Assembly: GCF_019222765.1 (NCBI RefSeq)
Contig: NZ_CP078145.1
Span: forward strand, 7,440,001-7,504,000
Direction: 5' to 3'
Length of the DNA: 64,000 nt
Origin: Nocardia iowensis
GTDB taxonomy: Bacteria > Actinomycetota > Actinomycetes > Mycobacteriales > Mycobacteriaceae
The position numbers and the translations under genes were made by a program. The number at the start of each line of letters is the position of its first letter. Position 1 is the stretch's first letter. The notes beneath the pieces were generated by a model. It saw nothing but the letters and a program-made list of their open reading frames with translations. It was not told where the DNA came from and searched no databases. Positions 1 through 8,610 of this stretch are shown here, piece by piece.

Positions 1-79
1 TCAACAGTTCCTGCGCCATCCAGCTCGCGCGCAACAGCCAGCGGCACTGGGTGCAGTACTCGATCGCGACACGGGGCAT
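1..79 (-). CDS. SelT/SelW/SelH (Rdx) family protein, 5' part only
   Basis: The first 26 residues of a small protein start at the ATG complementary to 77-79 and run off the left edge. They read MPRVAIEYCTQCRWLL followed by a helix-like stretch. A C-x-x-C pair (Cys9, Cys12) right after the first beta strand is the hallmark of the Rdx/selenoprotein-W-like family, in which bacterial members have Cys in place of selenocysteine. These are small thioredoxin-fold proteins of presumed redox function. The gene lies 15 bases downstream of the YchJ-like gene on the same strand, so the two may be cotranscribed. The family call rests on a short stretch, but the motif and N-terminal position fit well. Confidence 0.75.
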   Translation of the reverse strand, partial: MPRVAIEYCTQCRWLLRASWMAQELL

Positions 80-94
80 GGTCGCCAACGCTAC

Positions 95-484
95 TCAGGC
101 TTCGATCTCGCCGTCGAGGTAGACCCAGGCGCCGTCGGCGCGCCGGAACCTGCTGACCTCGTGCAGGGAGCCGCGGGCGCCGTCCGCGCGGTAGTGCGCG
201 ACGAACTCGACCAGGCCGGTCTCATCGAACAACCCGCCGTCGGCGGTGCGCAGTATTTCCAGGAACACCCACCGCTGGCCGGGGTCGAGCTCCAACTGCT
301 CGGGTCTGGTGCGCGGATGCCACGATCGGCGTAGGTAGCCGGTGTCGCCCACCGCGAATGCGGTGTAGCGAGAACGCATCAGCGCCTCGGCGGTCGCCGC
401 CGCCCGTTTCCCGCTCAGCACCGGTCCGCAGCAGTCGTCGAAGGCCTCGCCCCGGCCACACGGACACATCCGCGTCCCACTCAT
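95..484 (-). CDS. YchJ family protein with SEC-C motif
   Basis: A protein of 129 residues. The N-terminus carries the zinc-binding SEC-C motif C-x-C-x8-C-C (Cys7, Cys9, Cys18, Cys19), the same finger found at the end of SecA. It is followed by the conserved LMRSRYTAF segment and an NTF2-like fold ending in a W-x-Y-x-D-G-E motif, the standard layout of the YchJ/UPF0225 family (usually 125-160 residues). No enzymatic role is established; zinc-dependent protein interaction is assumed. The start gives the expected position for the SEC-C motif at residue 7. It precedes the Rdx-like gene on the same strand and is divergent from the ClpP-like gene. Confidence 0.88.
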   Translation of the reverse strand: MSGTRMCPCGRGEAFDDCCGPVLSGKRAAATAEALMRSRYTAFAVGDTGYLRRSWHPRTRPEQLELDPGQRWVFLEILRTADGGLFDETGLVEFVAHYRADGARGSLHEVSRFRRADGAWVYLDGEIEA

Positions 485-595
485 GCCCCGATTCTTACGC
501 GCCGTTGCGGTCGAAGGTCAGGCCGGGGTGGCCGGGATCCGCCGGGCGAGCCGGACACCATAACGCAGCGAGCGTCGGAAACCGGCCGAATTACG

Positions 596-629
596 TTCGC
601 TCACAGCTGAATTCGCTGACAGCGAATTC
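596..629 (+). promoter_or_regulatory. Tandem ClgR-like boxes upstream of the ClpP-like gene
   Basis: A perfect 21-bp inverted repeat, GAATTCGCT-gac-AGCGAATTC (609-629), sits 40 bases before the protease start. Its core TTCGC-N5-GCGAA matches what I recall of the actinobacterial ClgR operator. Immediately upstream, 596-607 reads TTCGCTCACAGC, a near-exact direct copy of TTCGCTGACAGC at 612-623, so there may be two boxes 16 bases apart. ClgR activates clp genes in Streptomyces, Corynebacterium and Mycobacterium; its binding here is inference. Confidence 0.6.
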
Positions 630-668
630 CGGTTCCGGTACTCTCGGCGCCCTCATACCCTCGGATTC

Positions 669-1250
669 ATGGCAACCAGCGGACTCACCCTCGACGATTC
701 GGTCCACGAACGACTCCTGCGCGAGCGCGTCATCTTCCTCGGCCAGCAGGTCGACGACGACATCGCCAATCGGTTGTGCTCGCAATTGCTGCTGCTGGCT
801 GCCGAAGATCCCGAACGGGACATCCACTTCTACATCAACTCCCCCGGCGGCTCGGTCGACGCGGGCATGGCGATCTACGACACGATGAACTACATTGCCT
901 GCGATATCGCCACCTTCGGCATGGGCATGGCGGGATCGATGGGACAGTTCCTGCTGACCTGCGGCACCAAAGGCAAACGCCACGCACTGGCGCACACCCG
1001 GATCATCATGCACCAGCCCTCCGCCGGCCTCGGCGGCTCCGCGGCGGACATCGCGATCCTGGCCGAGCAGCACGCACACATGAAGCGTCAGCTCGGCGAA
1101 CTGATGGCACAGCACACCGGCCAGAGCTACGAGCAGATCCTCACCGACTGGGATCGCGACCGCTGGTTCACCGCCACCGAGGCCCGCGACTACGGGATGA
1201 TCGACCACATCATCAGCGGCCCTCGGCAGCCGATGCCGGTGCCGCACTGA
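669..1250 (+). CDS. clpP: ClpP-family serine protease (orphan paralogue)
   Basis: A 193-residue ClpP peptidase. Visible landmarks are the N-terminal LLRERVIFLG strand, the YINSPGGSV oxyanion loop (about 55-63), nucleophile Ser90 in GMAGSMG, His115 in IIMHQP and Asp164 in TDWDRDRW, all at the spacing of the E. coli triad (97/122/171). The usual GQAAS around the serine is GMAGS here, a mild variation. There is no propeptide of note and no clpX or second clpP next to it, unlike the housekeeping clpP1P2-clpX locus, so this is probably an additional paralogue that relies on Clp ATPases encoded elsewhere. Two ClgR-like boxes lie directly upstream, which suggests control with the proteolysis regulon. 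It could act alone or co-assemble with other ClpPs; the sequence does not say. Confidence 0.93.
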   Translation: MATSGLTLDDSVHERLLRERVIFLGQQVDDDIANRLCSQLLLLAAEDPERDIHFYINSPGGSVDAGMAIYDTMNYIACDIATFGMGMAGSMGQFLLTCGTKGKRHALAHTRIIMHQPSAGLGGSAADIAILAEQHAHMKRQLGELMAQHTGQSYEQILTDWDRDRWFTATEARDYGMIDHIISGPRQPMPVPH

Positions 1251-1254
1251 GCGT

Positions 1255-1710
1255 TCAACGCACCTCGACCGACGCCAGCGCGGCGGCGATCGCCACCGTC
1301 TGCTCGCGCCAGCGACGCAGGTCGGTGACGCTCGGCGCGAGCTCGTAATCGTGGTGGTGCGCGGCCCGGGACAGCGCCGCCCACAGCGCGGCGACCTGCG
1401 CCGCCACCTCGGGACCCGCGAAAGTGCGCAGCGCGATCAGCTGCGCGCGCATCGGGCAGCGCATCAGCGCGGGCGCAAGCCGCACCCACAGCTCGTCCAC
1501 CGATTGCTCCAAGGCGATGCGCAGAATCCACGCGGTGGCGCGCGACCACAGCCCGCCCGCGTCGGTCACCGATCCCGCCAACAGCAGATCCACGGTATCG
1601 AGCCGCTCGGCCACCGACGGCCGCGGCCGCTTCGGTCCTTTCGCGGGGCCCCGCTTGGTCCCGCGCCCGCCACCGGACGGCCCGCGCCGCGGTCCACGCT
1701 GCCCGCTCAT
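1255..1710 (-). CDS. Small HEPN-like protein, partner of the Rad50-like ATPase
   Basis: 151 residues. The first 32 are very rich in Arg, Lys, Gly and Pro (a basic unstructured tail); the rest is predicted helical. Near the C-terminus is ALSRAAHHHDYELAPS, where R115-x4-H120 fits the R-x4-6-H active-site motif of HEPN ribonucleases, followed by the Y-E-L-x-P that often accompanies it. I do not recognise a named family. It lies 34 bases downstream of the large ATPase gene on the same strand, so both are probably one transcript. A HEPN nuclease gated by an SMC-like ATPase would resemble RloC- or PrrC-type defence, but this is inference; it could equally be a structural partner. Confidence 0.6.
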   Translation of the reverse strand: MSGQRGPRRGPSGGGRGTKRGPAKGPKRPRPSVAERLDTVDLLLAGSVTDAGGLWSRATAWILRIALEQSVDELWVRLAPALMRCPMRAQLIALRTFAGPEVAAQVAALWAALSRAAHHHDYELAPSVTDLRRWREQTVAIAAALASVEVR

Positions 1711-1744
1711 CGGCGGCCAACGGTGCCCACCGGCACCGTCGCGT

Positions 1745-4162
1745 TCACTGCGCCAGCCATGCGACGAATCTTTCGGTCTCCGTGATCAATTCGCGCATGC
1801 TGCGGCCGATCGGCACGTGCGCGCCCGCGGTGGCGTCGCGCAGTGCCTCGACCACCCATTTCCCTTCACGCGCGGCGAGATGCTTGTTCAGGTCGTCGAC
1901 CTTGCCGCCGACCCCCATCACCGCGAGGGCGACCTTGGCCCTGGTGGATTGGGCGGCATCGATGCGGCGCTCGACCTCGCGGTGGTTCATGCCGTCCGCG
2001 AGCAGGGTGCGCCTGGCGCGGGCCAGGCTCGCGGCCTCCACGGCCGACCGGCAGCAGGTGGCAACGAGTTCGTCGGCGATGGCCTGCGGCAGCTGCGGCG
2101 TGCGCACCAGCGCGCGAGCGTCGTCGAGGTAGCGGCGGACCGGGTCGCTGGACACCCGGACCTCGACCACCGAGCGGTCCCGGCGCTGCACCTCGAGCAC
2201 GGTGGCATCGAGCTGCATTCGGCGCACCGCCTCGGCGAGCCGCTCGTCATGGGTGAAGACGACCACCTGCCGCGTCCACGCGACCGCGGCGAGCACCCTG
2301 GCCAGGCCGTCCACCTTGGCCGGGTCCATCGCCTGCACCGGGTCGTCGATCATGACGAAGCGGAACGGGCTCTCCTCGACCGTGGCCCGAGGCAGGAACA
2401 GCGAAAGCCCGAGTGCGTGCAGCTCACCCTGGCTCATCACGCCGAGCGCGGCGCCGTCCACGTCGTCGACGGTGACGTCCAGCAGCACCCGGCGGGCGGT
2501 TCCGGCGTTGCCCTGCAAGCGAATCGCGCCGAGTTCGACGTTGCTCTGCTGGCGCAGTGTCTGCCAGACCCAGCGCGCGGTGGTCTCCAGCGGCGTCATC
2601 CGTTCGCCGCGCAGGCCCGCGGTGGCGGACTTGAGCCAGTCCTCGGCCTTCTTGACGGTGCGCAGTTCGGCCGCGTGCGCGGCGACCTCCCGGGCGCCAT
2701 CCAGCCAGCTGACGATGCGCGGGACCAGCGGTGTCCATACCTCGTCGAGGCGGTCTAGTTCCTTGCGGGTGCCCTGCTGCACCTGGTCGAGTTCGTCGAC
2801 CAGCCGCGCGTGCGCGCCGCGCAGCCGGTCCGGCAGGTCCGGGGTGTAGTCGGCGGAGGTGAGCGCGGCCCAGTCGGCCCAGGCCCTGCGGACGGCGGAG
2901 GTGTCCACCGAGGGTGGGTTGCGTGGGTCGAAATCCAGTTCCGGCGGCACCAGGTCCGGCAGTGACCGCGCGGCACGCAGGGCTTGGCCCAGTTCGGCGC
3001 GTGCGGTGGTGAGTGCGTCCACCCTGGCCGCGAGGGTCGCGATCGAGGCGTCCGCCGCGCGGGCCCAGGTGTCGTCCAGCTCGCCGCGGCCGCACACCGG
3101 GCACGGGCAGGTGCCGCTCGCCGCATGGTGATCGCGGGCCCGGCGCAACAGCTCCAGCACGCGCAGGTCCGCCTCGGCATCCGCGGTGGTGCCACGGGTC
3201 AGCGCGGTGCCGCATTCGGCCAGCCGGGCGGCCACCTCCGCCACCTCCGCGGCGGTGGGCAGCGTCAGCCGCACGATCGCACGCAAACCCGCTGGGCCGC
3301 CCGGGTCGTTGAAGGTGCCGATCACCTCGCGTCCCACGGCGGCGAGGTCGGGTTGGGCCGGGCGCAGCAGACCGTGCACCCGGACGGCGCGGTCGTCGGC
3401 CACCGATTCGAGTGCGTCGAGCAGTTCGAGGCGTTCCTGACGGGAATCGCGCACGGCGCGTTCCAGTTCCAGGCGGCGCATCCGAATTCGCTCCTGCGCC
3501 ACGGTCAATTCGTCGAGGCCGAGCAGTTGGTGCAGCGCGTCGAACAGGTCGCTCGGTTTGCCGTCGACCAGCGCGCCGAGCTCGCTGTAGGACAGGAACG
3601 GACGGTAGAGCTCCAGCCTGCCCGCCCAGCGGTCGATGTCGAATTCCGTTGGCGCGGCGGGGGGATGCTGTTCGGTCCACTGCGCGTCGGGTAGGTCCGC
3701 GTCGGCGGCCCACTCCTTGGCGATGGTGAGCTGCGGCTTGCTGCCCGTGGTGAGCAACTCCACCTCGATGCGGGCGGTGCTGCCGTCGTGCAGGTTGCGC
3801 CAGCCCTCACGCCAGGCCGCCGAGCGCCCGTCCCAGCGGCGGTTTCCGCCGGTGAACACCAGTTCGGCGGCCTCGGCGAAGCTGGATTTGCCGCTACCGT
3901 TGCGGCCGACGACCAGGGTGAGGCCGGGTCCGGGTGGGAGCTGTAGTTCGGCTTCGGGACCGATGCCACGGAAGCCACGGACCCGGATGGCGCGCAGGAA
4001 GATGCCCGCGTCATCGAATTCGGCTGCCCGGTCGTCGTTCTCGCTGCCACCGAGGGCGCGCAGGACGGTGCGGGCGACCGAGGGCGTCACCGAGGGGTCC
4101 GCGGCGAGCCGACGGGTCACCACCTCGGTCAGCCGCGGCACCGGGTCGGCGTCGGGACGCAT
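1745..4162 (-). CDS. Rad50/SbcC-like SMC-type ATPase
   Basis: 805 residues from the ATG at 4162, chosen because GGAGGGGG lies about 8 bases upstream; a longer reading would add 32 residues without support. Order of motifs: Walker A GRNGSGKSS (86-94), a coiled-coil-rich middle interrupted by C-P-C-P-V-C (352-357) that resembles a Rad50 zinc hook, ABC signature MSQGE (576-580), Walker B FVMIDDP (602-608, Asp where Rad50 has the catalytic Glu), and switch His638 in FTHDE. About 165 residues follow the head domain, mostly helical. This places it with RecF/Rad50-like ATPases found in defence systems rather than with SbcC, which is longer and sits beside sbcD. No Mre11-like nuclease is nearby; the only partner is the small HEPN-like gene downstream. 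Confidence 0.8.
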   Translation of the reverse strand: MRPDADPVPRLTEVVTRRLAADPSVTPSVARTVLRALGGSENDDRAAEFDDAGIFLRAIRVRGFRGIGPEAELQLPPGPGLTLVVGRNGSGKSSFAEAAELVFTGGNRRWDGRSAAWREGWRNLHDGSTARIEVELLTTGSKPQLTIAKEWAADADLPDAQWTEQHPPAAPTEFDIDRWAGRLELYRPFLSYSELGALVDGKPSDLFDALHQLLGLDELTVAQERIRMRRLELERAVRDSRQERLELLDALESVADDRAVRVHGLLRPAQPDLAAVGREVIGTFNDPGGPAGLRAIVRLTLPTAAEVAEVAARLAECGTALTRGTTADAEADLRVLELLRRARDHHAASGTCPCPVCGRGELDDTWARAADASIATLAARVDALTTARAELGQALRAARSLPDLVPPELDFDPRNPPSVDTSAVRRAWADWAALTSADYTPDLPDRLRGAHARLVDELDQVQQGTRKELDRLDEVWTPLVPRIVSWLDGAREVAAHAAELRTVKKAEDWLKSATAGLRGERMTPLETTARWVWQTLRQQSNVELGAIRLQGNAGTARRVLLDVTVDDVDGAALGVMSQGELHALGLSLFLPRATVEESPFRFVMIDDPVQAMDPAKVDGLARVLAAVAWTRQVVVFTHDERLAEAVRRMQLDATVLEVQRRDRSVVEVRVSSDPVRRYLDDARALVRTPQLPQAIADELVATCCRSAVEAASLARARRTLLADGMNHREVERRIDAAQSTRAKVALAVMGVGGKVDDLNKHLAAREGKWVVEALRDATAGAHVPIGRSMRELITETERFVAWLAQ

Positions 4163-4617
4163 TGGTCGGACCCCCTCCACCACCGAGCCGCTACACGCCT
4201 CCGATCCCGTGCGCGGCCTCGCGCATACGCGACTCGCAAGCGCTTCCAGCGGCGCCACTGTCGAAGCTGTGCGAAACGCTACCCGATCGTGTCGGATTCG
4301 CCCACTGGAGGCAGACCTCGGTCCGCATGCGAATCTGCCCGCGCGGGGATGGATATGGCCATCGAAACGGCTGGGGCCGCGCTTCGATGTCCACCCCTCG
4401 CCAGCCCCGGCGGGCAGCTCGATGGTGTATCACCCGATTTGGATGGTTCGGTCGAGCCGAACAGGACAGAATGCCAGACAACACCACTGTGCGCAAGATG
4501 TTTTCGGCATCGAATCCATCGGGGGCGCAGTGATTTCCGTGCGAAACACACCGGCCGATGCGGCACTTGTCGGTGCTCCGGTGTAGAAATCCGGTCAACC
4601 GAGGAACGGGGGAAGAG
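4163..4617. other. Intergenic region with divergent promoters
   Basis: 455 bases between the start of the Rad50-like gene (leftward) and the start of the SWIM-domain gene (rightward). It must hold both promoters. GTG-GAGGGGG next to the left gene and GGGGGAAGAG next to the right gene are the ribosome-binding sites. The reading frames that cross it have no family features. I see no long inverted repeat or RNA gene here. Confidence 0.55.
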
Positions 4618-7488
4618 ATGACGCGCTGGAGCGAGGACCAGGTCACGGCGCTCGCGCCGGACGCGAGCTCGCTGTCGGCCGCGCGGAAACTCGCGAGCCG
4701 CTGGCGTGGCACCGGGCAGCACGACACCGCGCTGTGGGGGCTGTGCCAGGGCAGCGGCGCGAAGCCGTATCAGACGATCATCGATCTCTCCGGACCCGCG
4801 TACAAATGCTCCTGCCCGAGCCGGAAGTTTCCCTGTAAGCACGCGCTGTCGCTGTTGCTCGAGTGGGCGGCGGGCCGGGTCGAGGACGCGGCAGCGACCG
4901 CCGATTTCGCGGCGGCCTGGATCGACGGCCGGGCCGCGCGGGCCGCCAAACCCGGCCCGGAACCGACCGCCCGCACCTCGAATCCGGCGACCGCGGAACA
5001 GCGGCGGGTACGGGTCACCGCGGGCCTGGCGGAACTCGACGTCTGGCTCGGCGACCAGGTGCGCACCGGTCTGGCGCAGACCGACCGATCGTTTCGGGCG
5101 TTCGAGGCGATCGCCGCCAGAATGGTCGACGCGCAGGCCCCCGGCGTCGCCTCGGCACTGCGACAGCTCCCGGTCACGGTGGTGACCAGGGCCGACTGGC
5201 CCGAGGTAGTACTTGGCGAATACGCGCGACTGCACCTGCTGATTGCCGCGCATCGCCGCATCGACGAGCTGTCTCCGGCGCTGCGCGCCAGCATCCGCAC
5301 CCACGTCGGCTACCCGAATCCGGCCGAGGCGGTGCGCACCGAACCCGCGGTCCGGGATCGGTGGATGGTCCTCGGTGTCCGCATCACCGAGGACGAACGC
5401 CTCTATACCCGGCGAACCTGGTTGTACGGCCGCGAGACTCGCCGTTGGGCACTGGTGGTCGATCATTCGTTCGGGTCGCCGGGCTTCCCCGCGGACGTGC
5501 CGACCCTGGGTCTGCTCGCCGACGCGGACCTGCACTACTACCCGGGCGCCGCGCCGTTGCGCGCGCTCTGGGGGGAACGTCATGGCGCCGCAGAACCTTT
5601 CACGACACTGCCGACCGATCCGGACCGGTCGGGCACAGTGGCCGCCGCGCTCGCCGACCACGCCGCGGCGCTCGGCGCCGATCCGTGGCTGCGTAGCTGG
5701 CCGGTGCTGCTCGTCGACGTCGTGCCGGTGCGTACCGAGAACGGCTGGTACATAGCCGAATCCAACGGGGCCGCGCTGCCGGTGGCGCCCACCGAGCAGC
5801 CGTGGCGGCTACTCGGCGTTTCCGGCGGCCACCCGGTGACCGTGACCGCCGAATGGACCAGCGAAGGCCTGACGCCCATCTCGGTTTTCACCGCCGGTGA
5901 AGTGATCGATCTGGCCAGGCTCGATCCGGCGGGCCGAGGTGCGCCCGATACCAGGACGGCGCGGGTGCATGCCGCCGAGCTGACCTCCGTGGCGCTCCTC
6001 GGCACCGCGCGGCGGGCACCGGAGCTGACCCACCTCGCCCCGCCCGTGGCGAACGCCGCCGAGCGCCTACCCGCCGATCCGGCCCTGCGCCTGCTCGAAT
6101 CCGCCGCGCTGCACGATGTTTTCGCGCGCGGCGGGGTACGCGCGGCCACCGCGACCGCACCGGAACCCGCCGAGGACGACGCCCGACCGCTGCTGCCGCG
6201 CACCGCCGCCGCCCGGCTCGCGCGGATGCTGCAGGAACGATCCCCCTTCTTGACCGAATGGTTCGACGCGGCAGCACCATACGACTACCGCGCGCCGGAT
6301 GCGCTCTGCGGGCAGCTGCTCGATCAGGCGAAGAGCAACGCCGAACTGCGTGCACCGCTGCTACGCCTGGCTGGCACGCGTGGGCACTGGCTGGCCGGCC
6401 AGCATCCGGAGTGGCGAAAGCTGGTGCGGCAGCAGCCCACCGCGGCGCCAACCGAGGAAGTCTGGCAGTTCGGGCAGCCACCCGAGCGCCGTGCCTGGCT
6501 GGCCGACCTGCGTGGGCGCGACGCCGACGCCGCGCGCGAAACGCTCGCCGCGGCGTGGCCGAAGGAATCCGGACCCGGGAAAGCGGACTTGCTCGCCATC
6601 CTCGCCGAAGGGATTTCGCTCGCCGACGAACCGCTGCTGGAAGCCGGGTTGGACGATCGGCGCGCCGATGTCCGACGGACCGCCGCCGGACTGCTGACGC
6701 TGCTGCCCGATTCGGCGTTCGCCCAGCGAATGACCCGGCGCGCGAGCGACTGGGTACGCATCGAACACCGGCTGCGGCACACCGAACTCGTTGTCGCCCT
6801 GCCCGATGCGCTCGACCCGGCCGCTCGGCGCGACGGCATCACCGACCGCGGCGTCGAGTTCACCTACCGGTGGGGCGGCGCACCCGACCTGGCCGCGGGC
6901 AGGCTCCGCCAGCTGGTCGCCGCCACACCGCTCAGCCACTGGGCGGCGGGGCTCGGCGCGCCGGACAAGGCCGTCAAGGCGACGATCGACGACCGCTTCC
7001 GCCAGCCGGTCTTCGACGGATGGGTGGATGCCGCACTGGCACAGCATGATTCGGAATGGGCACGGGCGCTGTTCGATGCGGGGGTGCCGACCGACCTCGC
7101 CATGCTGCGCAGGCGCGAGTTGTTCGCGCTGCTGCCGCTGGCCGACCGGACCCGCCACCTGCTCGAACTGGACGGCTCCTGGCTCTCCGAGATCGAGGCG
7201 CTGCTGCCCGCCATGGGGCACCCGTGGCCGGAACCGCTGGCGCAGCACCTGATCCTGCTGCTGCTCGAGCGGGCCCGCGCGGCGGCACGCCGTCCGGAGG
7301 CACACGGCAACACCCCGAACGCGCACCGGTCGCTGCTGTCCGCGGCGTCGGTGCACCTACCCGTTGTCGCCGCGGGCGCCGTCACCGTGGTGGCCCGCCG
7401 CTGCGGCGATCCCACCTGGGAGCGAGCCTTCGATCAGCTCGCACACGACCTCAACCACCGCTCGATGATGCTCGAGGAGTTGCAGTGA
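4618..7488 (+). CDS. SWIM zinc-finger protein fused to a DUF5691-like domain
   Basis: 956 residues from ATG 4618, preceded by GGGGGAAGAG. The N-terminal part carries a SWIM zinc finger, C-x-C-x6-C-x-H (Cys64, Cys66, Cys73, His75), in the context YKCSCPSRKFPCKH, typical of nucleic-acid or protein-binding SWIM domains. The region from about residue 446 begins with SVALLGTARR and continues to the end as a helical, Leu/Ala/Arg-rich domain that I recognise as DUF5691-like. In other actinobacteria, as I recall, the two parts are often adjacent separate genes, so this may be a fusion. It is the first gene of a four-gene coupled operon and its TGA overlaps the GTG of the MoxR gene. Function is unknown; a substrate-recognition or scaffold role for the MoxR/VWA machine is inferred. 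Confidence 0.8.
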   Translation: MTRWSEDQVTALAPDASSLSAARKLASRWRGTGQHDTALWGLCQGSGAKPYQTIIDLSGPAYKCSCPSRKFPCKHALSLLLEWAAGRVEDAAATADFAAAWIDGRAARAAKPGPEPTARTSNPATAEQRRVRVTAGLAELDVWLGDQVRTGLAQTDRSFRAFEAIAARMVDAQAPGVASALRQLPVTVVTRADWPEVVLGEYARLHLLIAAHRRIDELSPALRASIRTHVGYPNPAEAVRTEPAVRDRWMVLGVRITEDERLYTRRTWLYGRETRRWALVVDHSFGSPGFPADVPTLGLLADADLHYYPGAAPLRALWGERHGAAEPFTTLPTDPDRSGTVAAALADHAAALGADPWLRSWPVLLVDVVPVRTENGWYIAESNGAALPVAPTEQPWRLLGVSGGHPVTVTAEWTSEGLTPISVFTAGEVIDLARLDPAGRGAPDTRTARVHAAELTSVALLGTARRAPELTHLAPPVANAAERLPADPALRLLESAALHDVFARGGVRAATATAPEPAEDDARPLLPRTAAARLARMLQERSPFLTEWFDAAAPYDYRAPDALCGQLLDQAKSNAELRAPLLRLAGTRGHWLAGQHPEWRKLVRQQPTAAPTEEVWQFGQPPERRAWLADLRGRDADAARETLAAAWPKESGPGKADLLAILAEGISLADEPLLEAGLDDRRADVRRTAAGLLTLLPDSAFAQRMTRRASDWVRIEHRLRHTELVVALPDALDPAARRDGITDRGVEFTYRWGGAPDLAAGRLRQLVAATPLSHWAAGLGAPDKAVKATIDDRFRQPVFDGWVDAALAQHDSEWARALFDAGVPTDLAMLRRRELFALLPLADRTRHLLELDGSWLSEIEALLPAMGHPWPEPLAQHLILLLLERARAAARRPEAHGNTPNAHRSLLSAASVHLPVVAAGAVTVVARRCGDPTWERAFDQLAHDLNHRSMMLEELQ

Positions 7489-8585
7489 CCACTACCGACG
7501 TGACGCCCGACTTGCTGCGTCCGCACGCCGAACAGGCCTACGCCGACGAACTGCGCGCCCTCGCGGCCGCCGACGAGCGCCCGCGCCCGCCGTCCTGGCG
7601 GCTCTCCCCGTGGGCGGTGGTCACCTACCTGCTCGGCGGCACCCTCGACGACGGCACCGTGATCAGCCCGAAGTACGTGGGGCCGCGCAGGCTGATGGAG
7701 GTGGCGGTCGCGACACTGGCCACCGACCGGGCGCTATTGCTGCTCGGCGTGCCCGGCACCGCCAAAACCTGGGTCTCGGAACATCTCTCGGCCGCCATCA
7801 GCGGGGCATCGACGCTGCTCGTGCAGGGCACGTCCGGGACGGCGGAGGAGGCGATCCGATACGGCTGGAACTACGCGCGGCTGCTGGCCGAAGGCCCGAG
7901 CGAGGGCGCACTGGTGCCGTCACCGGTGCTGACCGCGATGCGCGCGGGCTCGATCGCCAGGATCGAGGAACTCACCCGCATCCCCTCGGATGTGCAGGAC
8001 GCGCTGATCACCGTGCTGTCCGAGAAGACCCTGCCGGTGACGGAACTCGGCATGGAAGTGCAGGCCGCCAAGGGTTTCAACGTCATCGCCACCGCCAACG
8101 ACCGCGACCGCGGCGTGAACGAACTGTCCTCCGCGCTGCGCCGCCGGTTCAACACCGTGGTGTTGCCGCTGCCCGCCAGTGAGGACGAAGAGGTCGCCAT
8201 CGTCAGCCGCCGCGTCGAACAACTTGGCACCGCACTGGAACTGCCCAAGGTGCCCGCCGCGGCCGAGGAGGTGCGCCGGGTGGTGCGCGTCTTCCGCGAA
8301 CTGCGCTCCGGGATCACCGCCGACGGCCGCACCAAACTCAAATCGCCCTCCGGCACCCTGTCCACCGCCGAGGCGATCTCGGTGATCACCAATGGGATCG
8401 CCCTGTCCGTCCACTTCGGCGACGGCATCCTGCGCGCCTCCGACATCGCGGGCGCCGTCCTCGGCTCGGTGATCAAGGACCCGGTCGCCGACGCTGTGGT
8501 GTGGACCGAATACCTGGAAGCCGTTGTCCGCGAACGCCCGGAATGGTCAGACTTCTACCGGGCCTGCCGGGAGGTCTCCGGGTGA
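7485..8585 (+). CDS. MoxR-type AAA+ ATPase
   Basis: 366 residues, starting at the GTG that overlaps the previous stop in GTGA, with GGAG just upstream; this implies translational coupling. Motifs: Walker A GVPGTAKT (88-95), Walker B region ARIEELTR (158-165) in which Glu replaces the usual first Asp, sensor-1 ATANDRD (202-208) and an arginine-rich finger ALRRRF (217-222). The lack of a TM or DNA-binding domain and the pairing with a VWA gene place it in the MoxR branch, which acts as a chaperone-like remodeller of partner proteins. It sits between the SWIM gene and a DUF5682-like gene. The likely role is the motor of this cassette. Confidence 0.9.
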   Translation: MTTTDVTPDLLRPHAEQAYADELRALAAADERPRPPSWRLSPWAVVTYLLGGTLDDGTVISPKYVGPRRLMEVAVATLATDRALLLLGVPGTAKTWVSEHLSAAISGASTLLVQGTSGTAEEAIRYGWNYARLLAEGPSEGALVPSPVLTAMRAGSIARIEELTRIPSDVQDALITVLSEKTLPVTELGMEVQAAKGFNVIATANDRDRGVNELSSALRRRFNTVVLPLPASEDEEVAIVSRRVEQLGTALELPKVPAAAEEVRRVVRVFRELRSGITADGRTKLKSPSGTLSTAEAISVITNGIALSVHFGDGILRASDIAGAVLGSVIKDPVADAVVWTEYLEAVVRERPEWSDFYRACREVSG

Positions 8586-8610
8586 GCGGCAGCGGCCAGG
8601 GGGCGAGACC

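Noticed and set aside
1424..2758. Long + strand frame opposite the HEPN-like and Rad50-like genes
   Set aside because: Antisense to conserved coding sequence, with the His/Arg-rich composition of a high-GC shadow frame.
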